A model generated the notes under the pieces. It searched no databases, had not been told where the DNA came from, and was given only the letters and a program-made list of their open reading frames with translations. Made by a program: the position numbers and the translations under genes. 17,191 nucleotides of DNA from WQTU01 sp031548835. Lineage in GTDB: Bacteria > Spirochaetota > Spirochaetia > CADAEX01. The DNA is taken from NCBI GenBank assembly GCA_031548835.1, contig JAVBQS010000208.1, positions 1-17,191 on the forward strand, given 5' to 3'. Below, piece after piece: positions 1 to 7,890 of the stretch. Within the stretch, counting starts at the first letter, position 1. Each line of letters opens with the position of its first letter.

Positions 1-192
1 TTCCAGCATAATTGTTACTCTATATTGATTTATAATAAAACTCTCGCCATGCTTATTAAATTTAAAAATCTTTAAATATATGATTACCCTAAAAAACCTT
101 GAAATACACTCAATTCCTTTATAAGCAAAATTTCTGTATGATGCACAGAAATTTTTTGTGATTCTATATAAAGAGGGAAAAAATAGTAGAGG
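1..192 (-). pseudogene. Unidentified open frame or gene remnant running off the left edge
   Basis: The minus strand frame whose codons end at positions 1-3 has no stop for 64 codons (stop at 193-195) and reads out of the window. It includes peptides such as YKGIECISRFF and KHGESFIINQYRV. Stops are frequent in DNA this AT-rich, so 64 open codons is more than expected by chance. There is no ATG, GTG or TTG in the part lying beyond the upstream glycosyltransferase until an ATG at 7-9. This is therefore either a decayed gene or only the leader of a gene starting at 9. It overlaps the end of the upstream GT in another frame and the inverted repeat at 127-155. I do not recognise a family. Confidence 0.25.
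127..155 (-). terminator. Perfect 11-bp inverted repeat, possible operon terminator
   Basis: AAAATTTCTGT (127-137) pairs perfectly with ACAGAAATTTT (145-155) around a 7-nt loop. It starts 8 bases beyond the stop of the glycosyltransferase at 164-1390. On the minus strand the 3' arm ends in four T and the T run then stops, so this is a weak intrinsic terminator at best. The stem is AT-rich. It may end the methyltransferase-GT unit. Confidence 0.4.
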
Positions 193-1390
193 TTATTGCT
201 TCTTCCCATTTCATTTTAGAAAATAATGTATTATATCTGGCAATAGAATTTTCACGCATAGTAAAATAAAGTGCTTGATCGCTTAATAGTAATTCGATTT
301 TTTCAATAGCTTCTTCTTCTGTACTAATTACAAATCCGCTTTTTCCAGAATCAACAATTTCCGGCAAGCCTCCGGTATTTGAGACAATGGCCGGTAAACC
401 TGAGTATAAAGCATCTATTACTGATATTGCAAGGTTTTCTATTTTACTTACTGCTAAATATAAAAATGCATTTGCATATTCTTCTTTAATTTGCTCCAAA
501 TTACGATACCCCAGCAATTTTATTGCATGATTTTCACGAATAGTATCCTGATAAGAAAATAGATCTTTTCCATCACCAATCCATATAAATTCAAGCTCAT
601 TATATTTTTGTGTTAATTTCTTTGCAATAGATAACCACATTTCAGGATTTTTATATTCAATAAAATGGGCAACTGTGATGATCTTTTTTTTATGAGTCAA
701 GATTGGATTTGTTTTAAAAGGAACAGTTGAATCAAAACTTCCGGAATTATAAACCACAGAACAATAATCACTCAAAAAATTCCCCCAGTTTTCAATAGTC
801 TTACTTTTTTGAAAGTGAGAGACACAAATTATTTTTGTATTGTTCTTAGCCTTGCATAGCATTTTCTGTTTATAATAAGCCAGTTTTCCAAGAGGAATTG
901 TATGTTCAATTAAAATATTTTCTGTTTGTAAAAGAGTACAAGGAACATAATATCCACAATCTCCTTCAGAAATAAGAAGTGTATTAATATTATTATTTTT
1001 AATTATTTTATTTATATTTATTATTGAGATAAATATTTTAAAAGGAGTATCAAAAGAATAATTATAATCAAGATATATAATATTTTTATTTTTTATTATT
1101 CTAAGTCCAGCAGCATCAATATTATTTTTATTTTGCAAAAAATAAACAGGACAATTATATTTTTCCAATATGGTAATCAGGTTTTCCACATAAGTTCTGG
1201 TTCCGCCATATTTGCCAAAGCCCGCCATAAACAATATTGATCTTGTTGAATTTTTTTTAAATTTTAATCTGTCAATACAGCAATACCAATAGAGAATTGA
1301 AACAAATATAGCAAAAAGGAATGCTTTTATCCTTCTATATATTTTTTTTGTATTTTTGAGGATTATTATTTTTTTCTGTGACCAATTCAT
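164..1390 (-). CDS. GT4-type glycosyltransferase with an N-terminal hydrophobic segment
   Basis: Predicted retaining GT-B glycosyltransferase of about 408 residues that adds a sugar from a nucleotide donor during polysaccharide assembly. A glycine-rich N-terminal loop (GFGKYGGTRTY, about residues 57-67) and the C-terminal donor-binding region are visible. The latter includes the start of the second Rossmann domain (ITVAHFIEYKNPEMW), FIWIGDG, and the segment ENLAISVID near 318-326 followed by GLPAIVSNTGGLPEIV. In the usual E-x7-E motif the second glutamate is Asp here. A hydrophobic stretch near residues 23-39 (AFLFAIFVSILYWYCCI) suggests membrane anchoring. I chose the ATG at 1390. An upstream TTG at 1429 would add 13 residues, but neither start has a clear ribosome binding site. 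It follows the methyltransferase by 94 bp. Donor and acceptor cannot be told from sequence. Confidence 0.85.
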   Translation of the reverse strand: MNWSQKKIIILKNTKKIYRRIKAFLFAIFVSILYWYCCIDRLKFKKNSTRSILFMAGFGKYGGTRTYVENLITILEKYNCPVYFLQNKNNIDAAGLRIIKNKNIIYLDYNYSFDTPFKIFISIININKIIKNNNINTLLISEGDCGYYVPCTLLQTENILIEHTIPLGKLAYYKQKMLCKAKNNTKIICVSHFQKSKTIENWGNFLSDYCSVVYNSGSFDSTVPFKTNPILTHKKKIITVAHFIEYKNPEMWLSIAKKLTQKYNELEFIWIGDGKDLFSYQDTIRENHAIKLLGYRNLEQIKEEYANAFLYLAVSKIENLAISVIDALYSGLPAIVSNTGGLPEIVDSGKSGFVISTEEEAIEKIELLLSDQALYFTMRENSIARYNTLFSKMKWEEAITSTIFSLFI

Positions 1391-1484
1391 TGTTTTTTTG
1401 AAAATGTATTTTATATATAGTGTATACAATAATATTAATTTATAAAATAAGTTTTACAGTTGCGTTAAACAGGGCATTTATTAT

Positions 1485-2219
1485 TTACTGCTTTTTTGCA
1501 ATATAAAGCAATACTTCACCATCTATTGTTTTATGGCTTAAATCAACAATAAAATTTTTATTCTGTTTATACTTTTTTATTATAGAAAAACCTGCATCTT
1601 CAAGTATTTCTGAAAAATCAGAAGGTGAATAATGTCGGACATGATATGGTGAAAGTTTAGGATTAAAAGGAACAACTTCTTGATTGGGAGTTGAGCAGAT
1701 AAGCCTGCCATCTTTTTTTAGCCATTTATAATAATTTTTTATCAAAATTTCACTTTCATGTATATGTTCAATAGTCTCAAAAGAAACTATTACATCAAAA
1801 TTATTTTCAGGAAATAAAAAACTATCTATTGCTGATGAATTAATAAATTCAAGTTGATCAGTACTGAATACATTTTTTGCATAATTTATAGTAGACAAAG
1901 AAATATCAACACCAGTAACCTTTTTTGCTTGGGTAGAATCTTTTAAAAATCTACTTCCATACCCTACTCCACATGCAATATCTAAAACATTATCATCTTT
2001 ATTTATAAAATCTATACATTTATAATATCTGCTTATATGAGTTATATCTGCTTTTTTATAATCATATACTATTATTCTTTCTGTTCTTTCCGGAAATAAT
2101 TCTAATCCTGCTGTTTGATATTTAAAAAGAGCATTTATAGAATGTTGAATATTATCAAGTTTGCTATTCAAACCAAAAGTTCCAAATAGACGCCGTATTA
2201 TTTGTAGTATTTTTTTCAT
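1485..2219 (-). CDS. Class I SAM-dependent methyltransferase
   Basis: A 244-residue Methyltransf_11/25-like protein. The SAM-binding motif I is VLDIACGVGYGS (about 78-89), the acidic residue ending strand 2 is in VTGVDIS (about 101-107), and the motif IV region FDVIVSFETIEHI lies at about 141-153. The later HVRHYSPSDFSEILEDAGF segment is typical of methyltransferases found in O-antigen and capsule loci. The likely role is methylation of a sugar residue or of the chain end, in the cytoplasm. The ATG has no recognisable Shine-Dalgarno sequence. It lies downstream of a strong terminator (2257-2288), so its transcription needs read-through or an unseen promoter. The substrate is unknown. Confidence 0.85.
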   Translation of the reverse strand: MKKILQIIRRLFGTFGLNSKLDNIQHSINALFKYQTAGLELFPERTERIIVYDYKKADITHISRYYKCIDFINKDDNVLDIACGVGYGSRFLKDSTQAKKVTGVDISLSTINYAKNVFSTDQLEFINSSAIDSFLFPENNFDVIVSFETIEHIHESEILIKNYYKWLKKDGRLICSTPNQEVVPFNPKLSPYHVRHYSPSDFSEILEDAGFSIIKKYKQNKNFIVDLSHKTIDGEVLLYIAKKQ

Positions 2220-2256
2220 TATTTTATATAGATATTTATTTTCTAAGTTCTATAAA

Positions 2257-2288
2257 AATAAAGTGCTATTAAAAAATAGCACTTTATT
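2257..2288 (-). terminator. Rho-independent terminator after the propeller gene
   Basis: AATAAAGTGCTATT (2257-2270) and AATAGCACTTTATT (2275-2288) form a perfect 14-bp stem with a 4-nt loop. On the minus strand the 3' arm runs into a T-rich tail. It begins 8 bases after the stop codon of the gene at 2297-3043, which makes that gene a separate transcription unit. Confidence 0.8.
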
Positions 2289-2296
2289 CATAAAAA

Positions 2297-3043
2297 TTAA
2301 TTTTGTTTTATATAAACTTCGCCACCAGTATTCGCGATAATAGTATATTTATTGCACAAAGCAACTGCAGAAACACCCTTTGCTTGTGCTTCTTTTTTCC
2401 ATGTTACACCTTTATCAGCAGAGAACCATAGCTCTCCCGAGCCATTAACTATCCAAAGATTACCATTTGGTGCAATATCAATATCAACAACTCCGGTTGC
2501 TTGTGTTTTCTTATAAGCCATAAGCGGATCATTTTTAAAATCTGCTACAAATGATTCTCCTTTTTTATTTGTAAGAAAAATAAAAGGACCACCAAAAACA
2601 ACACATTTTCCATCTGTTGCATTTGTTTTTGTCCAATTTTTGTAATCACTTGTAAAATAAATTTCCCCGCCTTTATTCACAAGAAAACTATTTGTTTTGC
2701 CAACACTTGAGTCAATTGCTCCAACCGCTTGTGTTTTAGCCCAAGAGTTACCGCCATCTTTGGATATCCAAAACTCGCCGCTTCTGTTAACAAGACCTAA
2801 AACAGAACCATCACTATTAACGGATATTCTTACTCCGCCTTCAACCTGTGCGTCTTTTTTAAAGGATCTTCCAGCATCTTTAGAAATCCAAAGCTCCCCT
2901 GTTTTATTAACTAGGGCAGTTGTTCCATTTTCAGCAACAGCTACATCTATAACACTAGCAGCATTCAGCCTGACCCAATCCCCTGCAAAAAGAGAAACAG
3001 AAATTAAACACATTAATAAAAATAATACTATTATTTTTTTCAT
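2297..3043 (-). CDS. Secreted beta-propeller protein with tectonin/Asp-box-like repeats
   Basis: A 248-residue exported protein. The N-terminus MKKIIVLFLLMCLISVSLFA is a clear signal peptide, probably cleaved before GDW. The mature part is made of about six repeats of 36-41 residues, each marked by a G-E-[LFIVS]-[WYF] turn (near residues 49, 89, 126, 162, 203 and 241). Several are followed by an Asp-box (SKDAGRSF at 54, SKDGGNSW at 94, SADKGVTW at 208). The pattern resembles tectonin and BNR/Ycf48-type propellers, which bind glycans or proteins. A strong AGGAGG ribosome site (3054-3059), a promoter (3090-3118) and a terminator (2257-2288) make it a stand-alone gene inside the polysaccharide locus. 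A surface or periplasmic carbohydrate-binding role is inference. There are no sialidase catalytic residues that I can identify. Confidence 0.8.
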   Translation of the reverse strand: MKKIIVLFLLMCLISVSLFAGDWVRLNAASVIDVAVAENGTTALVNKTGELWISKDAGRSFKKDAQVEGGVRISVNSDGSVLGLVNRSGEFWISKDGGNSWAKTQAVGAIDSSVGKTNSFLVNKGGEIYFTSDYKNWTKTNATDGKCVVFGGPFIFLTNKKGESFVADFKNDPLMAYKKTQATGVVDIDIAPNGNLWIVNGSGELWFSADKGVTWKKEAQAKGVSAVALCNKYTIIANTGGEVYIKQN

Positions 3044-3053
3044 AAAATAGTGT

Positions 3054-3059
3054 CCTCCT
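3054..3059 (-). promoter_or_regulatory. Strong Shine-Dalgarno AGGAGG for the propeller gene
   Basis: AGGAGG lies 10 nt upstream of the ATG at 3043. It stands out because most genes in this window have weak or no Shine-Dalgarno sites, and it suggests high expression of the secreted propeller. Confidence 0.75.
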
Positions 3060-3089
3060 AAATAAAATAAAATAAAAGTTTTGTTTAAT

Positions 3090-3118
3090 ATTTTAACTTT
3101 TATTTAACTACATTTCAA
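3090..3118 (-). promoter_or_regulatory. Sigma-70-type promoter for the propeller gene
   Basis: On the minus strand TTGAAA (3113-3118) and TAAAAT (3090-3095) are separated by 17 bp, about 50 bp upstream of the start codon. The spacing is optimal and each box has one mismatch to consensus. AT-rich DNA gives such matches by chance, but the placement fits a gene with its own terminator. Confidence 0.45.
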
Positions 3119-3148
3119 CAAAAATAAGTCAAATTAATATAAATTCTT

Positions 3149-3317
3149 TTACTTAAATAGTTTTTTAGCACTACTTCCAATAGAAGTTAGATTTCTATCA
3201 ATTCCCTTGTTTCCCAATATTTATTAAAAATTTTATTATTTAGTAAAAAATGATATTGTTCTTATGAAAATTAAGAATCCGCCTACACTTTATTTTAAAA
3301 AAAGAATTGATTTGATT
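3149..3317 (-). pseudogene. Frameshifted remnant of an unknown gene (C-terminal part)
   Basis: The 394-bp spacer between wzt and the propeller gene holds three overlapping stop-free pieces in different minus-strand frames, which read on from one another. They are a piece containing KIKCRRILNFHKNN (to about 3317), one containing FLLNNKIFNKYWETREL (about 3197-3261), and a last one reading GIDRNLTSIGSSAKKLFK to a stop at 3149. Joined across two frameshifts they look like the C-terminus of a soluble enzyme, perhaps a glycosyltransferase. No family is recognised. The rest of the spacer (3318-3437) is AT-rich with no clear gene; a 14-nt palindrome CAAAAAATTTTTTG lies in it. Confidence 0.35.
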
Positions 3318-3437
3318 TTAAATTTACTGTTTTTTTACAATACTGGACCCATCTTCGATGAAAAAAAATTTCTTTATATGTTATAATCAAAAAATTTTTT
3401 GCCTTCCCATTTTTATTATTAGACTTACAATGTTTTT

Positions 3438-4700
3438 TTAATTTATCTTTTCTATCTGCCAATGATTATCCTCAACATATATTGCAGCCCTTGGTTGCCA
3501 ATAATAATCTCTAAGCTCTCCAAAAACTTTTACCTCAAAAGGAACAACATTAGATATTGTTTCATAATGTTGTTTATTTATTTTATTTGCAAAATGAATA
3601 ATAATTTTATACATATCTGGGACAAGCCTTAGAGAAGGAAGAGTTGATTTAAGTATATATTTTCCCTTTTCATTACAAAAATTAATTTCTTCATTCAGAA
3701 TAAGAACTTGTACAACCGGAATATTATAAGAATTAATAATTTGATATGAGACTGCCGCCGACTCTATGGGAAATGGGTTATCAATTTCTATTACAAATTC
3801 TATTTTTCTTCCATGCTGTTGTACATTTCCTTTATGTGAAGTTACACAATATGCTTTCGTTATTGTTGGATGTTTTGAAGATATCTTTTTGTTTTCATAA
3901 ATATTTTCACTTGCATTTAAAGAAAGATATTTTTGTATTACAGAAGTTGTGTTATCATACATTGTAATACATCCATCTACCATTAAAACAGCTTTTTCCG
4001 TTAATGTACTAACAGATTGCATATTATGGCTTACAAATAAAACAGTTCTTCTTTCTTCCCTGCTTACATCGTGCATTTTACCAATAGCTTTTTTTTGAAA
4101 TTCCGCATCTCCAACAGCAAGAACTTCATCTGCTATCAAAATATCTGTTTCAAGATGGGCTGCGACAGCAAAGCCAAGTCTTACATTCATACCGCTTGAA
4201 TATCTTTTTACAGGAGTATCTATATGTTTTTCTATTCCGGCAAAAGAGACTATCTCATCCAGTTTTCTTGAGACTTCATGTCTGTTCATCCCAAGGATAG
4301 CGCCATTAAGATAGATATTTTCTCTGCCTGTAAGTTCCGGGTGAAACCCTGTTCCAACTTCCAAAAGAGAGCCGACCCTGCCTTTTATTTTTACAATCCC
4401 TTTTGTAGGAGTTGTAATCCTTGAAAGAATTTTTAAAAGAGTAGATTTTCCTGCTCCGTTTTTTCCGATTATACCAACACAGTCTCCTGCTTTTATTTCA
4501 AGAGAAATATTGTTAAGCGCAAGAAAACTGTCTTTTTCTGTATTTTGTACGTGATGCGAAGATAGGAGTGAATTTGGATCTTCTTTACCCCTTATTTTTG
4601 CCCACCATGATTGTAAATCTCTGTAAAGAGTACCATGACTTATTACACCCAGTTTATATTCTTTATATAAATTTTCTACCTTTATTACTGTTTCGTTCAT
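3438..4700 (-). CDS. wzt: Polysaccharide ABC exporter ATPase with C-terminal glycan-binding domain (Wzt)
   Basis: A 420-residue ATPase subunit that powers export of the lipid-linked polymer through Wzm. Walker A is GKNGAGKST (79-87). The region SLLEVGTGFHPELTGRENIY (111-130) is the hallmark of the O-antigen/teichoic-acid exporter subfamily. The signature is YSSGM (167-171), Walker B with the catalytic Glu is in DILIADEVLAVGD (186-198), and the switch His is H225. Residues from about 285 to the end form an extra beta-rich domain like Wzt_C. In characterised systems that domain binds the modified non-reducing end of the glycan and sets export specificity. The start is 1 nt after the wzm stop, so the two are translationally coupled, with no separate Shine-Dalgarno site. 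It is the last gene before the 394-bp spacer. Confidence 0.93.
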   Translation of the reverse strand: MNETVIKVENLYKEYKLGVISHGTLYRDLQSWWAKIRGKEDPNSLLSSHHVQNTEKDSFLALNNISLEIKAGDCVGIIGKNGAGKSTLLKILSRITTPTKGIVKIKGRVGSLLEVGTGFHPELTGRENIYLNGAILGMNRHEVSRKLDEIVSFAGIEKHIDTPVKRYSSGMNVRLGFAVAAHLETDILIADEVLAVGDAEFQKKAIGKMHDVSREERRTVLFVSHNMQSVSTLTEKAVLMVDGCITMYDNTTSVIQKYLSLNASENIYENKKISSKHPTITKAYCVTSHKGNVQQHGRKIEFVIEIDNPFPIESAAVSYQIINSYNIPVVQVLILNEEINFCNEKGKYILKSTLPSLRLVPDMYKIIIHFANKINKQHYETISNVVPFEVKVFGELRDYYWQPRAAIYVEDNHWQIEKIN

Positions 4701-4701
4701 T

Positions 4702-5553
4702 TTAAACTATATCCATAAATGTTTTTTCTGTTTTATTAAATATTATTATTCCTGTAAAAACTATCAGCATAGTTAAAAGAATACTTAACCCGGCATTGCA
4801 AAAATTTATTGTCCCCGCTCCCAGATATGCTTTCCTGAATAATTCTATGGCAGGTGTTATTGGATTTAAAATCATAAAGATTTGATATTTTTTCGGAATA
4901 AGAGATAACGGATATACAACTGGCGTGGCATACATCCAGAGCTGAACAAGAAACGGCAGTGCGAATTTTAAATCTCTGTATTTTGTTGTTATTGCAGAAA
5001 TCCAGAGTCCATAGCCCATGCTTAATATTGCTATATAAAGAAGGATTATTGGAGTAAAAATAATCATCCAATTGGGAGAAACAGATACTCCATTAAAGAT
5101 ATAAATAAAATAAAAAATAAAAAATAGTCCTAACTGAATAAAATATCTGATCATATTTGTTATAATATTTGCAACAGGAACTGTAAGCCTTGGAAAATAT
5201 ACTTTTCCAAAAACATTGGCATTTGTTACAAAAGTATTTGATGTTTGCGAAAGACAGTCAGAAAAATAACTCCAGTTTATAACTCCTGCCATATAAAAAA
5301 GCATTGGCGGAATTTCATCTGTAGAAATTTTTGCAACACGGCCAAAAATAAGCATATACATTGCAGATGTGAAAAGCGGCTGAATTATAAACCATAATGG
5401 CCCTAAAATTGTCTGTTTATAAAATGTTACAAAATCTCTTTTTATAAACATTCTTATAAGATCTCGATATTTCCATAAATCATCAAGATTAATGGATAAA
5501 AGACTTGTTTTTGGTTTTATTATTGTTGTCCAGTTTTCCTTATCGTTTTCCAA
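4702..5553 (-). CDS. wzm: Polysaccharide ABC exporter permease (Wzm), TTG start
   Basis: A 283-residue ABC-2-type membrane permease with about six transmembrane segments (for example near residues 51-71, 134-154, 162-190 and 255-273). It carries the family's conserved stretches: LDDLWKYRDLIRMFIKRDF before the first segment, YKQTILGPLWFIIQP (45-59), and TTKYRDLKFALPFLVQLW (189-206) leading to the PVVYP motif. It forms the channel for the polymer with Wzt. The start codon is TTG at 5553. An AAGGA ribosome site lies a few bases upstream and overlaps the stop of the lipoprotein gene (stop at 5563-5565). The next ATG, within RMFIKRD, would remove a conserved N-terminal segment, so TTG is favoured. 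Confidence 0.92.
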   Translation of the reverse strand: MENDKENWTTIIKPKTSLLSINLDDLWKYRDLIRMFIKRDFVTFYKQTILGPLWFIIQPLFTSAMYMLIFGRVAKISTDEIPPMLFYMAGVINWSYFSDCLSQTSNTFVTNANVFGKVYFPRLTVPVANIITNMIRYFIQLGLFFIFYFIYIFNGVSVSPNWMIIFTPIILLYIAILSMGYGLWISAITTKYRDLKFALPFLVQLWMYATPVVYPLSLIPKKYQIFMILNPITPAIELFRKAYLGAGTINFCNAGLSILLTMLIVFTGIIIFNKTEKTFMDIV

Positions 5554-5562
5554 TTTTAATCC

Positions 5563-7890
5563 TTAATTATTTTTATAATTTCCAATTTTTTCGATTGGTA
5601 TTTTTCTGTATTTTGGTATATATAACAGAATAGCAGAATATGTTACTTTATTATCTATTGTTATTTCCTTGTTGTTAAATAAAATAGAATTACTATAATT
5701 TCCTTTCCAAATTTCAAGTGAATTAATTATTATATTATCGATATAATAATTTTCACTTATATATTTATTTTCCATTCCATCAAGATAGGGATATTGAGTT
5801 TTCCATTTCTCGTTTTTCCAATCTTGTGCATTAAAGCTATTAATAATATGCTTATCTGTTTGCCAATATTTTATCCCTCGGGTTTGCAAAGAAAAAACGA
5901 GATTGCAGTTATAAAAAATATTTCCTTCCATAAGATTATTTTTACCTTTATTTATTTGAATTGCTCCAAAAGAATGAGAAGAGCCATTTTCAAAAATATT
6001 TTCATATATTGTAAATCCGCTTATATTATCATCAAGTCTTACCGAAGCTGCCATATATTTATCATTAACAATATCACGAAAATAATTCCACCTTATAATA
6101 TTTCCCTGTAAAAGCGGGTTTTGGAATGCTTCAACGACACCTTGGTCACCGGATTCATAAACACAATTATAAAATTCATTATGCTCTATTATTACACTAT
6201 TGGTGTCAAGCCTAATTGCGCTGCTTGGGAGATTATAAAATACATTATTTCTTATTATCTGATTCATTCCGTCAACAAGAATTCCTGCTGCATAGGTTCT
6301 GTCTATTCTGGATAAATCGGAAAATCTACAATTTTCAATAATTGTCTCGGAATCTACAAGATTTTTCCGGTCTCCTGTATTTATTATACTTAATCCACCA
6401 CGGCCAAAGCTTTTAAAAACAGTTGAATGTATAATATGGTTTTTCTTTCCATTTATGATAAGACCATATCCAGATACATTGTTAAAATTATTATTATAAA
6501 TAACTATGTTTTCTGCATCTGTTATATTTATTATATCACCACGGATATATTTTATTTCAAGGCTTTCTATTTTTAAATTATTGCAATTATCTATTTTAAA
6601 AGCAGATGGAGAATAACTTAAAAAAATATTTTTAGGATTGAAATTCTCGGGAGCATAATAGAAGATAAGACCTTTTTTTGTATCTATTGCCCATTCTCCA
6701 GGTAAATCTATTTCACTAACTGCATTTACAATTCTTGCCTGTGGGTTTTCAAATCCATAAATATTTAGTGGCGGCGCTAAAAATATCTCTCTTTTTTCAA
6801 TATCTATTTTTTCTATTTTTTCATAAGCATCTGCCCATTCATATTTCCAATATCCATGAAGCCACGCTTCTTTTTCATTTACCCATTTTAGAATTCTGTC
6901 ATTGGAAAATCTTTCGCCAATTTCTATTTTTGTATAACCTTCGTTGGGCCAGCTTGAAATTTTTTGCACTTCTCCGTCATAAAAAAGTTCAGGAATATAA
7001 AAAGTATTAAATCCTCTTCCGCTTGAAAACCCCCCCAAAACAAGCGTGCCAAAATTCTTAATATTATTTTTTTCAAATTCTGCGACTATGACTTTATTTT
7101 TTAATTGTTCTTCCATCGGAGCATTTGTATCTGCTGGGCTTATTTTTCTCCAAATTGGAATATTTTTTCCTCCAGAAATTACAGTTTTTTTCTCTACATT
7201 ACCGGATATTACAAAGGGATTTCTTTCTGTCCCGCTATCTTCTATTGTCAAAGTAAGCGGCTTTTCAATATCATAGTTATCAATAAAAACTATCTGTAAA
7301 CTTCCTTCGTTCAATGCTGTATCTTTTCTTTTTTCCCTTATTCTTTTCTGCGCTGCTTCGAAAGTTTTAAGCGGTAAATTAATTGTTCCTTCATTATTAT
7401 CGTTACCATTGTTACTTATATAAACAGAATATAATATTTTATCTTTGGGAATTATTGTCTTTTCAGGAACAGCTGCGCCGTCTAAAACTGTACTTCTGTC
7501 TGGCTGCTTTGAATATTTTGAAAGTTCTTCAATCTTTTTATTATAATAATAAGGAAGTTTTTGACTATTAAAATTCTCTAGTCGCGCGATTGTTTTTTTT
7601 AGCCCTTCTATATCACCAGTTTCTTTCTGCACGGATGCTATTCTAAATAAAAGCACAGCTCTTACATATTTATTTCTATACTTAACTTCTTCAAGAAGGT
7701 TTTCATACTCATTAAAAGCTTTTAAATAGTCTGCATTATTAAATGCAGCATCTGCTATTTCTATTTTTTTTTCATAATTGACTTTATCTGTCTTGTTAAG
7801 TGTTGTACAACCTGAAAACAATATCAAGAAAAATAATATAATACTTTTTTCAATCCATTTTCTTTCAAAAAAAACAATTCTATCTTTCAT
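5563..7890 (-). CDS. Lipoprotein with N-terminal helical domain and GH141-like right-handed beta-helix
   Basis: A 775-residue exported lipoprotein. The signal KSIILFFLILFSGC places the lipidated Cys at about residue 28. The Phe at -3 is unusual in proteobacteria but tolerated in spirochaetes. Residues 40-125 are helical and TPR-like. From about 156 the sequence YISNNGNDNNEGT, then IEDSGTERNPFVISG and VISGGKNI, then a long region ending in LPGEWAIDTKKGLIFYY, follows the order seen in GH141/beta-helix carbohydrate enzymes. Asn-rich beta-helix coils run to about 680. GH141 includes alpha-L-fucosidases and xylanases. With GDP-fucose made in this operon, trimming or modifying a fucose-containing glycan outside the inner membrane is a reasonable guess. 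I chose the ATG at 7890 because it overlaps the upstream TGA as ATGA; the TTG at 7917 is less likely. No catalytic residues were confirmed. Confidence 0.8.
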   Translation of the reverse strand: MKDRIVFFERKWIEKSIILFFLILFSGCTTLNKTDKVNYEKKIEIADAAFNNADYLKAFNEYENLLEEVKYRNKYVRAVLLFRIASVQKETGDIEGLKKTIARLENFNSQKLPYYYNKKIEELSKYSKQPDRSTVLDGAAVPEKTIIPKDKILYSVYISNNGNDNNEGTINLPLKTFEAAQKRIREKRKDTALNEGSLQIVFIDNYDIEKPLTLTIEDSGTERNPFVISGNVEKKTVISGGKNIPIWRKISPADTNAPMEEQLKNKVIVAEFEKNNIKNFGTLVLGGFSSGRGFNTFYIPELFYDGEVQKISSWPNEGYTKIEIGERFSNDRILKWVNEKEAWLHGYWKYEWADAYEKIEKIDIEKREIFLAPPLNIYGFENPQARIVNAVSEIDLPGEWAIDTKKGLIFYYAPENFNPKNIFLSYSPSAFKIDNCNNLKIESLEIKYIRGDIINITDAENIVIYNNNFNNVSGYGLIINGKKNHIIHSTVFKSFGRGGLSIINTGDRKNLVDSETIIENCRFSDLSRIDRTYAAGILVDGMNQIIRNNVFYNLPSSAIRLDTNSVIIEHNEFYNCVYESGDQGVVEAFQNPLLQGNIIRWNYFRDIVNDKYMAASVRLDDNISGFTIYENIFENGSSHSFGAIQINKGKNNLMEGNIFYNCNLVFSLQTRGIKYWQTDKHIINSFNAQDWKNEKWKTQYPYLDGMENKYISENYYIDNIIINSLEIWKGNYSNSILFNNKEITIDNKVTYSAILLYIPKYRKIPIEKIGNYKNN

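Noticed and set aside
2697..3050. 117-residue plus-strand frame
   Set aside because: It lies entirely antisense to the signal-peptide-bearing repeat protein, has proline/serine/threonine-rich mirror composition, and covers that gene's ribosome site.
3264..3386. 40-codon plus-strand frame (starting MKIKNPPTLYF) in the wzt-propeller spacer
   Set aside because: No ribosome site and no partner; the opposite strand gives a better protein-like reading across part of the same bases.
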